Below, piece by piece: positions 37,201 to 40,845 of a DNA stretch of 64,000 nucleotides (position 1 is its first letter; each line of letters opens with the position of its first letter). A model generated the notes under the pieces. The model did no database searches. It was not told the origin of the DNA and was given only the letters and a program-made list of their open reading frames with translations. This stretch comes from Haemaphysalis longicornis (lineage: Eukaryota > Arthropoda > Arachnida > Ixodida > Ixodidae). The position numbers and the translations under genes are program-made. The stretch is from positions 44,008,144 through 44,072,143 of the forward strand of contig CM023457.1 of assembly GCA_013339765.2 (NCBI GenBank), written 5' to 3'.

Positions 37201-37978
37201 CACGCGCGGACAGTACGAAATGCAGAGCGTAAATACCGCATACTTACGGCCGGCCTCTGTACGCCCGTACGCAGTTTGCGCCGGGGTTCCGATCCCGTAC
37301 TGTGTTCCTGCGATTCCACAAACACCACAAATTTAGGAACTTGTAAGTTTCCCTCAATTCTACACTGCAGGCAAGGGCGCACAGCGATTGATGTACACAG
37401 GAACGATTATTTTTCTTGCGGGCACACCAAAAATCTAGGTCTCTTTTTGGACATAATCCGCTAATGTGTCGTGTTTAACACGTTGCACGAAAGCCTGAAT
37501 CCTCCATTGCTTGCCATGAGCGAGCAACAACTACTGTAGACAGAAACGATTGTTCTAGTTTCAACCACACCAAACATGCAGGTCTCTTTTTGGACGTGAT
37601 CGACAAACACCTCGCATTTAACACCTTGAAAAAAAAACCCGGGAGCCTCCATTTCTTGTCAGTAGAAAACAGCAATTCTTGCCCACTTAAACTATTGTTT
37701 TTGTTTCAGCCACATCCGAAATTCAGGTCAGGTTTTGTACTTGTAATCACAAGAAAGACACTTTGTTGCGTTTTTATGTGGGCGTGTATTATAGTCGACA
37801 AGTTTGCTGTATGTGTTTTTCCAGAGTTGCTCACTGTGCCGGCGTAAATTTCCGCGGCGTCCCAAGCACTTCCTGCCCCTACCGTACGAAATGAAAAGCG
37901 CTGATACTAGTCACTTACGGTCGGCATTGGTACACCGGTACGCAGTCTGCGCAGGGGTTCCGATGTCGTGCTGGAGTC
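4403..37978 (-). CDS. Multi-exon gene for a membrane-anchored, chitinase-like (GH18-fold) tick protein
   Basis: Joined minus-strand exons: 37978-37919, 37307-37248, 28344-28224, 27119-26994, 26408-26174, 19740-19584, 14487-14375, 13593-13464, 12405-12238, 7939-7814 and 4633-4403. Every junction is AG/GT and the phases agree throughout, giving about 505 residues with no internal stop. In order the product has a basic cytosolic head, one hydrophobic anchor, a Ser/Thr/Pro-rich linker and an ectodomain with spaced cysteines and two sequons (NES, NFT). Motifs DGLCEFIFYE, HYGFLNIDF, YPPT and LEYGIAVYG resemble a protein family expanded in ticks with a degenerate chitinase-like TIM barrel; this is from memory, not a search. 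The GH18 motif DxxDxDxE is not visible, so a binding role rather than chitinase activity is likely. The nine exons below 28.4 kb are the firm part. The first coding exon is uncertain. Confidence 0.8.
4634..7813 (-). other. Intron 6-7 of the GH18-like gene
   Basis: About 3.2 kb between the last two exons. It contains a TTAA-flanked MITE-like element at 7169-7681 and otherwise AT-rich sequence. The GC-rich part at 4900-6300 carries overlapping short frames on both strands that I do not recognise. Confidence 0.6.
7169..7681. mobile_element. TTAA-flanked MITE-like element, copy 1
   Basis: Terminal inverted repeats of about 33 bp (TTAAAGGAGCCACGAAGACA... and the reverse complement of TTAACGGAGCCCTGGAGAGA...) enclose about 510 bp without coding capacity, with TTAA at both ends. 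The same termini bound the element at 50742-51263. TTAA targets are used by piggyBac-type transposases, so a piggyBac-dependent origin is possible but not shown. Confidence 0.7.
7814..7939 (-). CDS. Exon 6 of the GH18-like ectodomain
   Basis: The exon is 126 nt, phase 0 in and out, with acceptor CGTTTTCTTATGCAG and donor AAG|GTACGT. It encodes 42 residues starting LCTNAAFRAHVTEDSVNK and ending VVTFDNERTLRTK. The phrase F(D/E)xExTLxxK just before the last exon is characteristic of the family. A second AG inside the exon (after GCCTTC) would break phase, so the upstream one was chosen. Confidence 0.82.
8321..8640. repeat. Degenerate tandem repeat, about 137-bp unit
   Basis: The string AATCTTGGCC starts two units 139 bp apart, and GGTCGCCGCGA-like cores recur at a 136-bp spacing. 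About 2.3 units are present, with clear divergence between them. Confidence 0.6.
9664..9902 (-). mobile_element. tRNA-derived tick SINE, reverse orientation
   Basis: Its reverse complement follows the intact SINE at 34574-34821 throughout: a CCGCGGTGG head, a degraded tRNA-like promoter, the GATCCCCAG...TCAAAATTAAT core and the CGCCTGCGTTGCGTCGGCG tail. The B box is damaged (GATTCCC becomes GGTTAGATTCCC-like), so it is an old copy. Confidence 0.8.
10851..11467 (+). mobile_element. Possible solo LTR with core promoter
   Basis: A GC-rich block begins TGTTGTGCCAG and could end CGCAACA. It contains GGGGGTATAAAACCC at 11218-11232 and, about 100 bp later, a TGTAAATAACGTG stretch resembling the poly(A) region of an LTR. 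I found no target duplication and no internal LTR gene nearby, so this may be a solo LTR or a repeat-derived promoter. Confidence 0.4.
11222..11230 (+). promoter_or_regulatory. TATA box inside the LTR-like block
   Basis: GTATAAAAC lies within a GC-rich setting, which makes the match stand out. No gene starts downstream on the plus strand, so it most likely belonged to a retroelement. Confidence 0.4.
12238..12405 (-). CDS. Exon 5 of the GH18-like ectodomain
   Basis: The exon is 168 nt, phase 0 in and out, with acceptor CTCGTCCTCAATTGCAG and donor GTGAGT. It encodes 56 residues: a helix (LKALQMLKELAK), a strand (AFALTVSVAMFGRKYRP) and a loop with a cysteine (GTECTNQPEDHL) ending PYEV. The strand matches the penultimate barrel strand of the family. 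The reading frame continues past the donor for 35 codons to a stop at 12040; that tail is intron. Confidence 0.84.
12406..13463 (-). other. Intron 4-5 of the GH18-like gene
   Basis: About 1.06 kb of AT-rich sequence. A weak tRNA-like segment at 13097-13160 is the only feature noticed. Confidence 0.6.
13097..13160 (+). repeat. tRNA-like (SINE head) remnant
   Basis: An A-box-like GTGGCAATGGCC precedes a B-box-like GGTTCAATTCC by about 34 nt. No acceptor stem pairs, so it is not a working tRNA gene. Confidence 0.35.
13464..13593 (-). CDS. Exon 4 of the GH18-like ectodomain
   Basis: The exon is 130 nt, phase 2 in and 0 out, with acceptor GTCTTGCATTCAG and donor CAG|GTTTGT. It encodes AVYTPSFIVAHGHIGFDDRL, then YGEQCVIYPPTILNGARLYE and PSQ. 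The pattern xxCxxxPPTx is one I associate with the tick family. The single cysteine probably pairs with one in a neighbouring exon. Confidence 0.83.
13594..14374 (-). other. Intron 3-4 of the GH18-like gene
   Basis: About 0.8 kb, nearly half of which is the GC-rich short element at 13776-14147. The rest is unremarkable. Confidence 0.6.
13776..14147 (+). mobile_element. GC-rich short element, copy with CCAAT tandem
   Basis: It begins CCCACCTCCCCTCGCGGGAA and ends GATGCAGTCGCATCTAAAA. Next to the start is GATGCGACGC and at the end its near reverse complement, giving terminal inverted repeats. The centre carries a tandem of CCAATCC/CAAGCC hexamer-like units (13913-13990), then a purine-rich stretch with GTTCGCTATCGGAGAGGAGA. 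No coding capacity; the long frames on both strands are compositional. Confidence 0.65.
14375..14487 (-). CDS. Exon 3 of the GH18-like ectodomain
   Basis: The exon is 113 nt, phase 0 in and 2 out. The acceptor is strong (TTTTTACTCGCAG). The donor AC|GTCAGT is a poor match upstream of GT but gives exactly the phase the next exon needs. The 37 residues run VLNNALQGLRTEASDAAYTG and on through VGFYAVVGNRASVAETL, a helix then a beta strand as expected for a barrel repeat. Confidence 0.78.
16391..16439. repeat. Hairpin, 19-nt arms
   Basis: GCCGCTGAGCTCTTGCCTC pairs with GAGGCAAGAGATCGGCGGC at 17 of 19 positions around an 11-nt loop. It is a stable stem in an otherwise AT-rich intron. No element ends were seen around it. 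Confidence 0.6.
16665..16855 (+). mobile_element. tRNA-headed SINE-like repeat
   Basis: The head has an A-box-like TAGCTCAATCGAAGAG and a perfect B box GGTTCGATTCC. The acceptor stem does not pair, so it is not a tRNA gene. The body has an inverted ACACCAACGG motif and ends AGCTTCGCTTTAAAAG, an ending also present near 8690. Element limits are approximate. Confidence 0.5.
16843..16936. repeat. 47-bp tandem duplication at the LTR border
   Basis: Two units starting GAGACTAAGTAGTCGTTATT and GAGACTCAGTAGTCGTTATT lie head to tail. The second unit runs 16 bp into the proposed LTR, so the left LTR edge at 16921 is not certain. Confidence 0.6.
16921..18828 (-). mobile_element. Non-autonomous Copia-like LTR element
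   Basis: Direct terminal repeats at 16921-17039 and 18690-18828 begin TGT and end CAACA on the plus strand, share long blocks (e.g. ACGGCTTCCA, CATCT-TATTT-TCAACA), and are flanked by TTATT on both sides. Between them the minus strand has stop-ridden Gag-like text. Examples are NQAAMALDKQNMFD, a helix ending in YLVEAG, MTIALEHGLSS and a degraded zinc knuckle (YRCCGIMRYYATRTAGC). No protease, integrase or RT is present. The 20-bp length difference between repeats comes from one indel. Assignment to Copia is by resemblance only. Confidence 0.5.
19584..19740 (-). CDS. Exon 2 of the GH18-like ectodomain
   Basis: The exon is 157 nt, phase 2 in and 0 out, with acceptor CTTCTGATCTTGCAG and donor GTAGGT. 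It encodes 52 residues after the shared glycine: an amphipathic stretch (VAQDVDLDVGKQNIAELWKF), then RIRHYGFLNIDFNTFQV, a hydrophobic strand followed by aspartate. GH18 enzymes have DxxDxDxE at the corresponding strand; that pattern is not seen here. The frame is not the longest one at this place, so a simple ORF scan misses it. Confidence 0.82.
19915..20123. repeat. CA-rich microsatellite
   Basis: Irregular ACACAC and ACGCAC units with TACA and TGCA interruptions. It produces long His/Thr and Cys/Val frames that are not genes. Confidence 0.9.
20487..20955 (+). mobile_element. GC-rich short element, copy with AG microsatellite
   Basis: It starts CCCACCTCCCCTCGCGGGAA, next to GATCCGACGCTGA, and ends near TCAGCGTCGCATA, its near reverse complement. 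It shares GAGAGTGTTCGCTATC and CGCAGATGTTGAGAGAGAGA with the copy at 44.55-45.09 kb. It lacks the CCAAT tandem and has a 29-bp AG run (20604-20632) instead. Confidence 0.65.
21545..21633 (-). repeat. tRNA-Ser/Leu-like pseudogene or SINE head
   Basis: The minus strand has GTGGCCGAATGGT (A box of class II tRNAs) and AGTTCGAATCCCC (B box) 43 nt apart, with a CCCGGGGG T-arm border. The acceptor ends GAAGT/ACATTC pair only in part. No functional tRNA is claimed. Confidence 0.4.
21730..22738 (-). mobile_element. CR1-type LINE fragment, C-terminal part
   Basis: Two minus-strand segments separated by frameshifts give VLHCGRANIQRLHRVFAVFLWGSTW and a longer one, PLYMSLYRVGPGQDVLRRV through LPVKTWMIEKGLFVPWGPDC. 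A zinc-binding pattern follows (CLPCKKPETIEHVFIDCW). This is the thumb and zinc-binding end of a LINE ORF2 common in ticks. RT motifs themselves are absent, so the copy is 5'-truncated. Confidence 0.8.
24521..24680 (-). mobile_element. Truncated tRNA-derived tick SINE
   Basis: The reverse complement matches the tail and core of the SINE at 34.6 kb (GGCGATGAGGCGCAC, GGATTAATTTTGACCA, GGGATCTTTAACG, GCCGAAATCTC). The tRNA head is missing. Confidence 0.75.
24893..25005. repeat. 113-bp near-perfect palindrome
   Basis: Arms of 57 and 56 nt are exact reverse complements except that a run of seven A faces a run of six T. The centre is ACAAGCGCTTGT, with no spacer. The arms contain ACAGGGACACAGTAGACGAG. 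The string CTCGGAGGACCAT occurs just outside at 24885 and again at 25036, like a 13-bp target duplication around the insert. Confidence 0.9.
26174..26408 (-). CDS. Exon 1 of the GH18-like ectodomain
   Basis: The exon is 235 nt, phase 1 in and 2 out, bounded by a pyrimidine-rich acceptor (CTGTCTGCGCAG) and donor GTGAGA. It encodes 77 residues. The motif PLICIYGEK...LPEDGLCEFIFYE carries two cysteines that probably pair, and the sequon NES follows the first cysteine. In the remembered tick family this is the first strand of the chitinase-like barrel and its most recognisable part. The end, QYGLSLRYG, joins cleanly to the next exon. Confidence 0.85.
26409..28223 (-). other. Two introns around the linker exon
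   Basis: The intron at 26409-26993 (0.6 kb) and the one at 27120-28223 (1.1 kb) show no repeat I recognise. Short open frames at 27.3-28.0 kb have no family likeness. Confidence 0.55.
26994..27119 (-). CDS. Linker exon of the GH18-like gene
   Basis: The exon is 126 nt, phase 1 in and out, with acceptor TTGTTCTGGCATCGCAG and donor GTGAGT. It encodes 41 residues beginning TQSGSDERESDLDQPT and ending in a proline run (TSPPPPA). An acidic start and Ser/Pro-rich end are typical of an extracellular stalk between an anchor and a folded domain. Another frame is open too, but only this one agrees in phase with both neighbours. Confidence 0.75.
28224..28344 (-). CDS. Membrane-anchor exon of the GH18-like gene
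   Basis: The exon is 121 nt, phase 0 in and 1 out, with donor CCAG|GTAAGA. It starts with DLSSWFLRDSDIITTWQ. A single hydrophobic stretch of about 22 residues follows, running from MLLVFGCLAV to VIYM. With the basic residues on its N-terminal side this predicts a type II anchor that puts the rest of the protein outside the cell. A second acceptor at 28321 (GTTTCTTAG) would shorten the exon by 23 nt and enter in phase 2; that form needs a different upstream exon, for which 36611-36693 is a candidate. Confidence 0.75.
28995..29205. repeat. ACR/CAA trinucleotide-rich stretch
   Basis: Units of GACAAC, CAACGA and AACAAC give poly-Thr, poly-Asn/Asp and poly-Val/Leu frames in different phases. All frames being open at once is the mark of repeat, not of a gene. 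Confidence 0.85.
29380..29730. mobile_element. Diverged relative of the TTAA MITE family
   Basis: Shares TTGGTAACTCAC-CAGCT, TACGATCA and GGTCG-CGCCAATCGCACAAAA with the element at 50742-51263 in the same order and spacing. Terminal repeats are not clear. Confidence 0.5.
29801..30099 (-). pseudogene. Unrecognised coding-like segment, about 98 residues
   Basis: The frame runs from near 30099 to a TAA at 29801. An acceptor-like TTATATTTCAG lies at its upstream end. The sequence starts HLYFSGSGIPKKHHPLLIAL, continues with ARQFDYGSLKNNLQAIKNFL and CRSVFLGISDPVYDTDGHGC, and closes MKALFIEKIVNFLYR. The mix of residues and absence of simple repeats look like real protein. I do not recognise the family. 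It could be the last exon of another minus-strand gene nested in the anchor intron, or a retrocopy end. Confidence 0.35.
31139..31234. repeat. (TTTA)24 microsatellite
   Basis: About 24 perfect tetranucleotide units. The frame through it reads (FIYL)n and is an artefact. Confidence 0.95.
31810..31937 (+). repeat. 5' LTR of the BEL/Pao-like element
   Basis: 128 bp, same length as the 3' copy. The end is TATA rather than the usual CA, in both copies. Confidence 0.88.
32079..33218 (+). CDS. Gag-like ORF of the BEL/Pao-like element
   Basis: The frame is 379 residues. Residues 10-110 are helical and charged (KLRRQQSMFRVATSRLLKPA, then LQAAIDLLESKDAALYQIEG), the usual N-terminal domain of BEL/Pao Gag. 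At 159-168 comes ITLPTLQVPT, then at 175-197 a weakened ELQRLGSLFDRTTREHRDLS, the start of the DUF1759 Gag core. From about 200 to the end the sequence is polar, Lys/Glu/Ser-rich and not recognised; no zinc knuckle is seen. The ATG at 32079 lies 141 bp past the 5' LTR. A second frame (33077-33709) overlaps its end, suggesting an old frameshift. Confidence 0.65.
   Translation: MAGPDHPLTTESKCRMDKLRRQQSMFRVATSRLLKPANELLEAPHPPSHDLQAAIDLLESKDAALYQIEGRIVELLDRDKLDQDYFDALTCRGEICRTLMWLRDALKVAKSPGMTATTNGTSGTPICPRPLTLVLNGVRPTTHRSDPSEVRSLTSTSKITLPTLQVPTVNVEPCELQRLGSLFDRTTREHRDLSQVGLADMRSSTSITPRKRMESAHRVVHMTKYGTSTRDSVRPAGPPEYNRSRMGMQGPVSFNATRDARKCLFPTPDKKKTLETNLPANVYEFSAKKQIAGEAQASTCKAEDEAERKDLQVGACYEGASNIPTKQGGADHEATPAAHKDDSEAAVQTDNKNLEISRMIERRQSHHRARSSVSSFQTK
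33077..33709 (+). CDS. Second overlapping ORF of the BEL/Pao-like element
   Basis: Open for 211 codons from a TGA at 33074 to a TAG at 33709, overlapping the gag frame by about 140 nt. The only start near the gag stop is a GTG at 33215 within GTGAAG. The text (CEIECVFLSDKVKSKRLLEA, then HESEVFQLKVGIAEK) is lysine- and serine-rich with no recognised domain. It is probably the continuation of gag after an indel, or is reached by frameshifting; I cannot decide. Confidence 0.4.
   Translation, partial: GYACRTQGRLRSCSPNRQQKPGDFKDDREKAEPPPCEIECVFLSDKVKSKRLLEAMKSRRTLTNGGLLHVVPRHESEVFQLKVGIAEKPWRVTSAPSEEAARAGGEPSEPYIELTKSMKTISSGEEKQTEGKHKADRTTPLDSLRNSYRFTKILGLARHRLRHNNCKAKGLQPSEAAGPTVWLSSALHWRPLAVVRSARRRKHRWRRTRG
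33815..33942 (+). repeat. 3' LTR of the BEL/Pao-like element
   Basis: 128 bp; six substitutions and no indels relative to the 5' copy, so the insertion is fairly young compared with the surrounding LINE. Confidence 0.88.
33948..36310 (-). mobile_element. CR1-like LINE, decayed, two ORFs traceable
   Basis: Minus-strand frames read in order: ORF1 end (FAPATRKIRKYLWKSTVHAR, near 36.03 kb), endonuclease start (LIGGFYRPPNSD, near 35.57 kb), a connector before RT (SIWKDTEYCQCVALKIVW, near 34.85 kb), FWRNFSTSKK and ALNRYFCSVFAFDNG (34.4-34.55 kb), and the C-terminal phrase YRTCVWPVLKYGAAVLNPYT (near 34.07 kb). Many stops and frameshifts mean it is dead. Most of RT is deleted between 34.25 and 34.2 kb. 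The BEL-like element cut it at 33943 and a SINE cut it at 34573; these insertions date the layers. Confidence 0.75.
34574..34821 (+). mobile_element. Intact tRNA-derived tick SINE
   Basis: 248 bp flanked by the 14-bp target duplication AGGACACCAGACAA (34560-34573 and 34822-34835). The head is tRNA-like with A box TGGCTCAGTGGCT and B box GGTTCGATTCCC, paired CCGCGG termini, a shared core and an (AATC)n tail. It lies inside the CR1-like LINE and restores a continuous LINE reading when removed (KIVWCP...KFWRNFS). Confidence 0.93.
36611..36693 (-). other. Possible alternative hydrophobic exon in the anchor intron
   Basis: A good acceptor (TGCCAGTCCTCCTAG) opens 83 nt that encode MMPLYYAGALSAFALFLTVF followed by ALGLLFL, a clear hydrophobic helix. 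It ends at a weak donor (GCG|GTAGCC). Entry phase 0 fits cassette A and exit phase 2 fits only the shorter acceptor of the anchor exon at 28321. Inclusion would add a second membrane segment and so change topology. This is inference from splice signals. Confidence 0.3.
37248..37307 (-). CDS. Cassette exon A of the GH18-like gene (cytosolic N-terminus)
   Basis: This 60-nt exon has acceptor GTGGAATCGCAG and donor GTAAGTATG, phase 0 in and out. It encodes EHSTGSEPRRKLRTGVQRPA, whose RRKLR cluster fits the positive-inside rule just before the anchor exon at 28.3 kb. Its neighbour at 37.9 kb is a duplicate. Being symmetric, either copy or both can be used without shifting the frame. Confidence 0.5.
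37919..37978 (-). CDS. Cassette exon B of the GH18-like gene (cytosolic N-terminus)
   Basis: The exon is 60 nt with acceptor GGAATTTCAG and donor GTAAGTGAC, phase 0 in and out. It encodes DSSTTSEPLRRLRTGVPMPT. It is a close relative of the exon at 37.3 kb (all 20 codons align, with seven identical and three synonymous pairs). Ser/Thr-rich and basic composition suits a cytosolic head before a membrane anchor. The phase 1 frame is also open, so frame choice rests on continuity with the anchor exon. Confidence 0.5.
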
Positions 37979-38354
37979 CTGAAATTCCACAAACACCACA
38001 AAATTAAGAACTTGCAAGACGCGTACAATTCTCGAATGCTTGCCAGGAGTGAGCAGCAATACTTGTACACAGGAACGAGTGTTCTTGTTTATGCCACACC
38101 CAAAATCCTGCTCTTTGTTTGGCTTAAAGCACAAACATCTCGAATTTAACACTTTGCAAGAATGGCTCACGCCTGTATTGCTTGGCAGTAACAAACCGCT
38201 AGTCTTGCCCACTTGAACGATTGTTTTTCTTTCAGCCACATCCGATATTCAGGTAAGGTTTTAACACCAAAGTGTTTTACGCCAGGGTACACAAATATTT
38301 CACTATCGTCATATCCGTCACGCAAATGACATCACCAGAAGAAGCTCCATTCAA

Positions 38355-38440
38355 GCGGCTCCACCAGGATTCAAACCACGAACTCTCCGCCGCAACGGGA
38401 GGTACACAGCGATATGCCCATTGCGCTATGAATTCAAGCG
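38355..38440 (-). repeat. tRNA-like pseudogene
   Basis: Minus-strand A box TAGCGCAATGGG and B box GGTTTGAATCC at tRNA spacing, with partial GCGGCTCC/GGAGCCGC end pairing. The anticodon arm is not convincing. Confidence 0.4.
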
Positions 38441-39592
38441 CAACTAGGCCTACGAACGCGCCCTATATCTTTTCCACTACTTTATTCATTCAGATGGTGC
38501 TATCGTGTAGGAGAGGCGAAGCGAAGTAGCTCATCATGGCGCTAATGAGCGCCAACAGTTGGCGCCTCGATGCCAGCGTCTTCGTGCACGCGGGACGCAG
38601 GTGAATTGAGGCACGCTCCGCCACCTACTGCTTTCGGTTTCGGTTTCCGTGCGGTGTCATTCGCATGGTCTTCAAGGGGTTGTGACTTTCAGTCGGATTT
38701 ACGCAATGTTCCGGAGGGTATAATCCAATGCCTAACGTTCATGTGTCTAACGGGGCCATACAAACGCAATATAAATAGCGATGTGCAGATTCATATAGAT
38801 GCACAATAAACATTGAAGTGCTCAAGGTAAAGCACATGTCACTTTCGTGTTTTACCGATTCCTATGAAAGAGTCATCGAACCGCATTTTTGTTATTTTTA
38901 ATCACAGAAAAATCATTTTGGTATTTCTAAGAGGGCGAAGTATTTTAGCCGAAAGATTTGCAGTGTTTTTTTAGTATTATCAGTGTCTGGCCACTGGAGT
39001 TTTGTTTCAAGGGCGCTTTCAGTGTTGGGCGAGCATCGAGAATGGTTCCCCTGTCAAGTCTATCAGACCTCAAGGATCTTCGTCGACCAATTTTGGTCTA
39101 GTGCAGGGCGGCCAGCCTTCCCATTTACCTCCAGCCCCCGGTGTTCTATGCAGCCGCAGTGAACTTAATTCCGGCAAATTTTCTCATTTAGTCCTCGTAC
39201 GAGTGAATAGCCTTCCTGTACTTTATTACCACGTCTCGATAACCACTACGTTTTCGTGCTTGTCCATCGGTTTTTATCACGCTGTAAACATTTAAGGAAT
39301 TATTTCCCCCGATGTTGAACTTGGGACAATATCTTCATGGACAACTATGCTCACTTTATTGGAGTTACAATAATTTATTCCGGGACCATTCGTTCAGACG
39401 TCATTAGATTCCGGGCGTTTTGTTTGCGTCCTCCGTAAGTTATTGTCGCAAAATTCGTCTATGGACGTCTTGCACTATGCACCACTGCATAATGAAAATT
39501 AGGTTCCGCATGTTCCTGTAAGATAACATTGCCTTATCGTACTCTTCTTGTCTAAAACGACTCTATTGAAGGTGCGAATACCTGACACTTAC

Positions 39593-39652
39593 TGGGGGTT
39601 GCTGCACAGCTGGCTATTGCCTCGCCATCAGCTCCGTAGCCGTAGTTGGCTC
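39593..39652 (-). pseudogene. Third copy of the 60-nt cassette exon, with an in-frame stop
   Basis: The segment has a good acceptor (CCTTTCCAG) and a GTAAGT donor, and is exactly 60 nt like the cassettes at 37919-37978 and 37248-37307. Read in the frame of those exons it gives EPTTATELMARQ, a TAG at codon 13, then PAVQQPP. It matches the 37.3 kb copy at several positions (E, T, E, V, Q, P). In the phase 1 frame it stays open (ANYGYGADGEA...). It is either a decayed cassette or a poison exon that ends translation when included. Confidence 0.45.
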
Positions 39653-40845
39653 CTGGAAAGGATTTATGGAAAAATCACAAAACCCGATTAATGAGACAAT
39701 GTGTTGAGGGCGGCATGGCTGGGAGCAGGCTACAAATTTCAAAAATTACTAATGAGAAAAATCGCTCAAAAGAAGGCCAGAACTGGTAAGACGACCTACA
39801 CCAGCATGAGAAAATGCTGACAAAATACTGAAACACGAGTCAGTAAGCATACGAGTTGCTTCCATATGTATGTAAATAAAAGCTAGTGCATCCTAACTTA
39901 AATAAGACCTAAAAAGAATGATAGTGCGCACTTGGAAATAACACCTGAGGACATTTAGGTACTGCAAGTCGTACTCCTGTTACCGGCTCTTTTTTACTGT
40001 CGCCGACCACTGAGCTAACCATAACGATGATAGCGCGACACAGATAAACCTGCACCTTCCAGATTTTGAGGCATATTTTGGTTGGTCGGTATTCTGCCAA
40101 AATTCAACCCTTCTTGCAGATGCGCCATATACGCCACTTTTGCGCTTGCGCACCAGTCACAGTATATCCTCTTCTTCAATAACGTCTCGACTGGTGTTTT
40201 TTATATGGCAGAAGAGACGCAGCCGCCTTTCCGAGGAGGCGTAATTAGGGTTAAGTCGCTCCTCGTTATTTATATATCACCAGCTCAAAACCATGCAATT
40301 GTACTCACGAGATAAGGCGTACGTGATTGTATGCAGGAGATAAGGCGGAGAACGTGACAAACAGTTTTTTAGCTTGGAATAGCTTTACCAAGTCGAGGAA
40401 TAATTCTACCACAACTTCAGCCTCCTTTCGGCCAACTGAGCTTCAAACTGGCCAGCTTTTTTTTAGCTATACCCTTAAGCATGGCATTTGCCTTACCTCA
40501 GGGTGTGTCTCAGGGCATTCCTTCAGAACCACGCGTATAAAAAGCAAAACTGGCATACGCTGGCTTAATATCACTGCAGGCATTCGCAGCAATGTCGCCC
40601 GCGGGAAACTTCTCTCGCTCTTCTGCTCTTTTCTCTATAGCTATCTGTGCCCAACCCATGCAGATACGGAGTGCTGCCTGCTCCGGAAGTAAATATGATC
40701 ACGGATCCCAGAAGGGCTACACTAGAAAGGTTCAACCATGCTAGGAAGGCTCTTAGGGACACAAACAATACTCCCTGACTGAAGAAGGGTTCGACCCCCC
40801 TGGTGTAGTAGTAGGCTACCACCCATTATTGACCTACTCAACTCT

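Larger units (their letters stand above)
37200..38275. repeat. Tandemly duplicated block carrying cassette exons A and B
   Basis: Exons A and B lie about 670 bp apart with homologous flanks on both sides (upstream GTACGAAATG...ACTTACGG; downstream CACAAACACCACAAA). Inside the introns, 130-150 bp units recur: 37343-37484, 37499-37628 and 38022-38155 share GTACACAGGAACGA and TTTAACAC-TTG cores, and 37652-37745 matches 38176-38268 (CTTGCCCACTT, TTTCAGCCACATCCGA). Confidence 0.75.

Noticed and set aside
37200..38300. CRISPR-like array (recurring 130-150 bp units)
   Set aside because: Units are long and diverged, in a eukaryotic intron; they come from tandem duplication.
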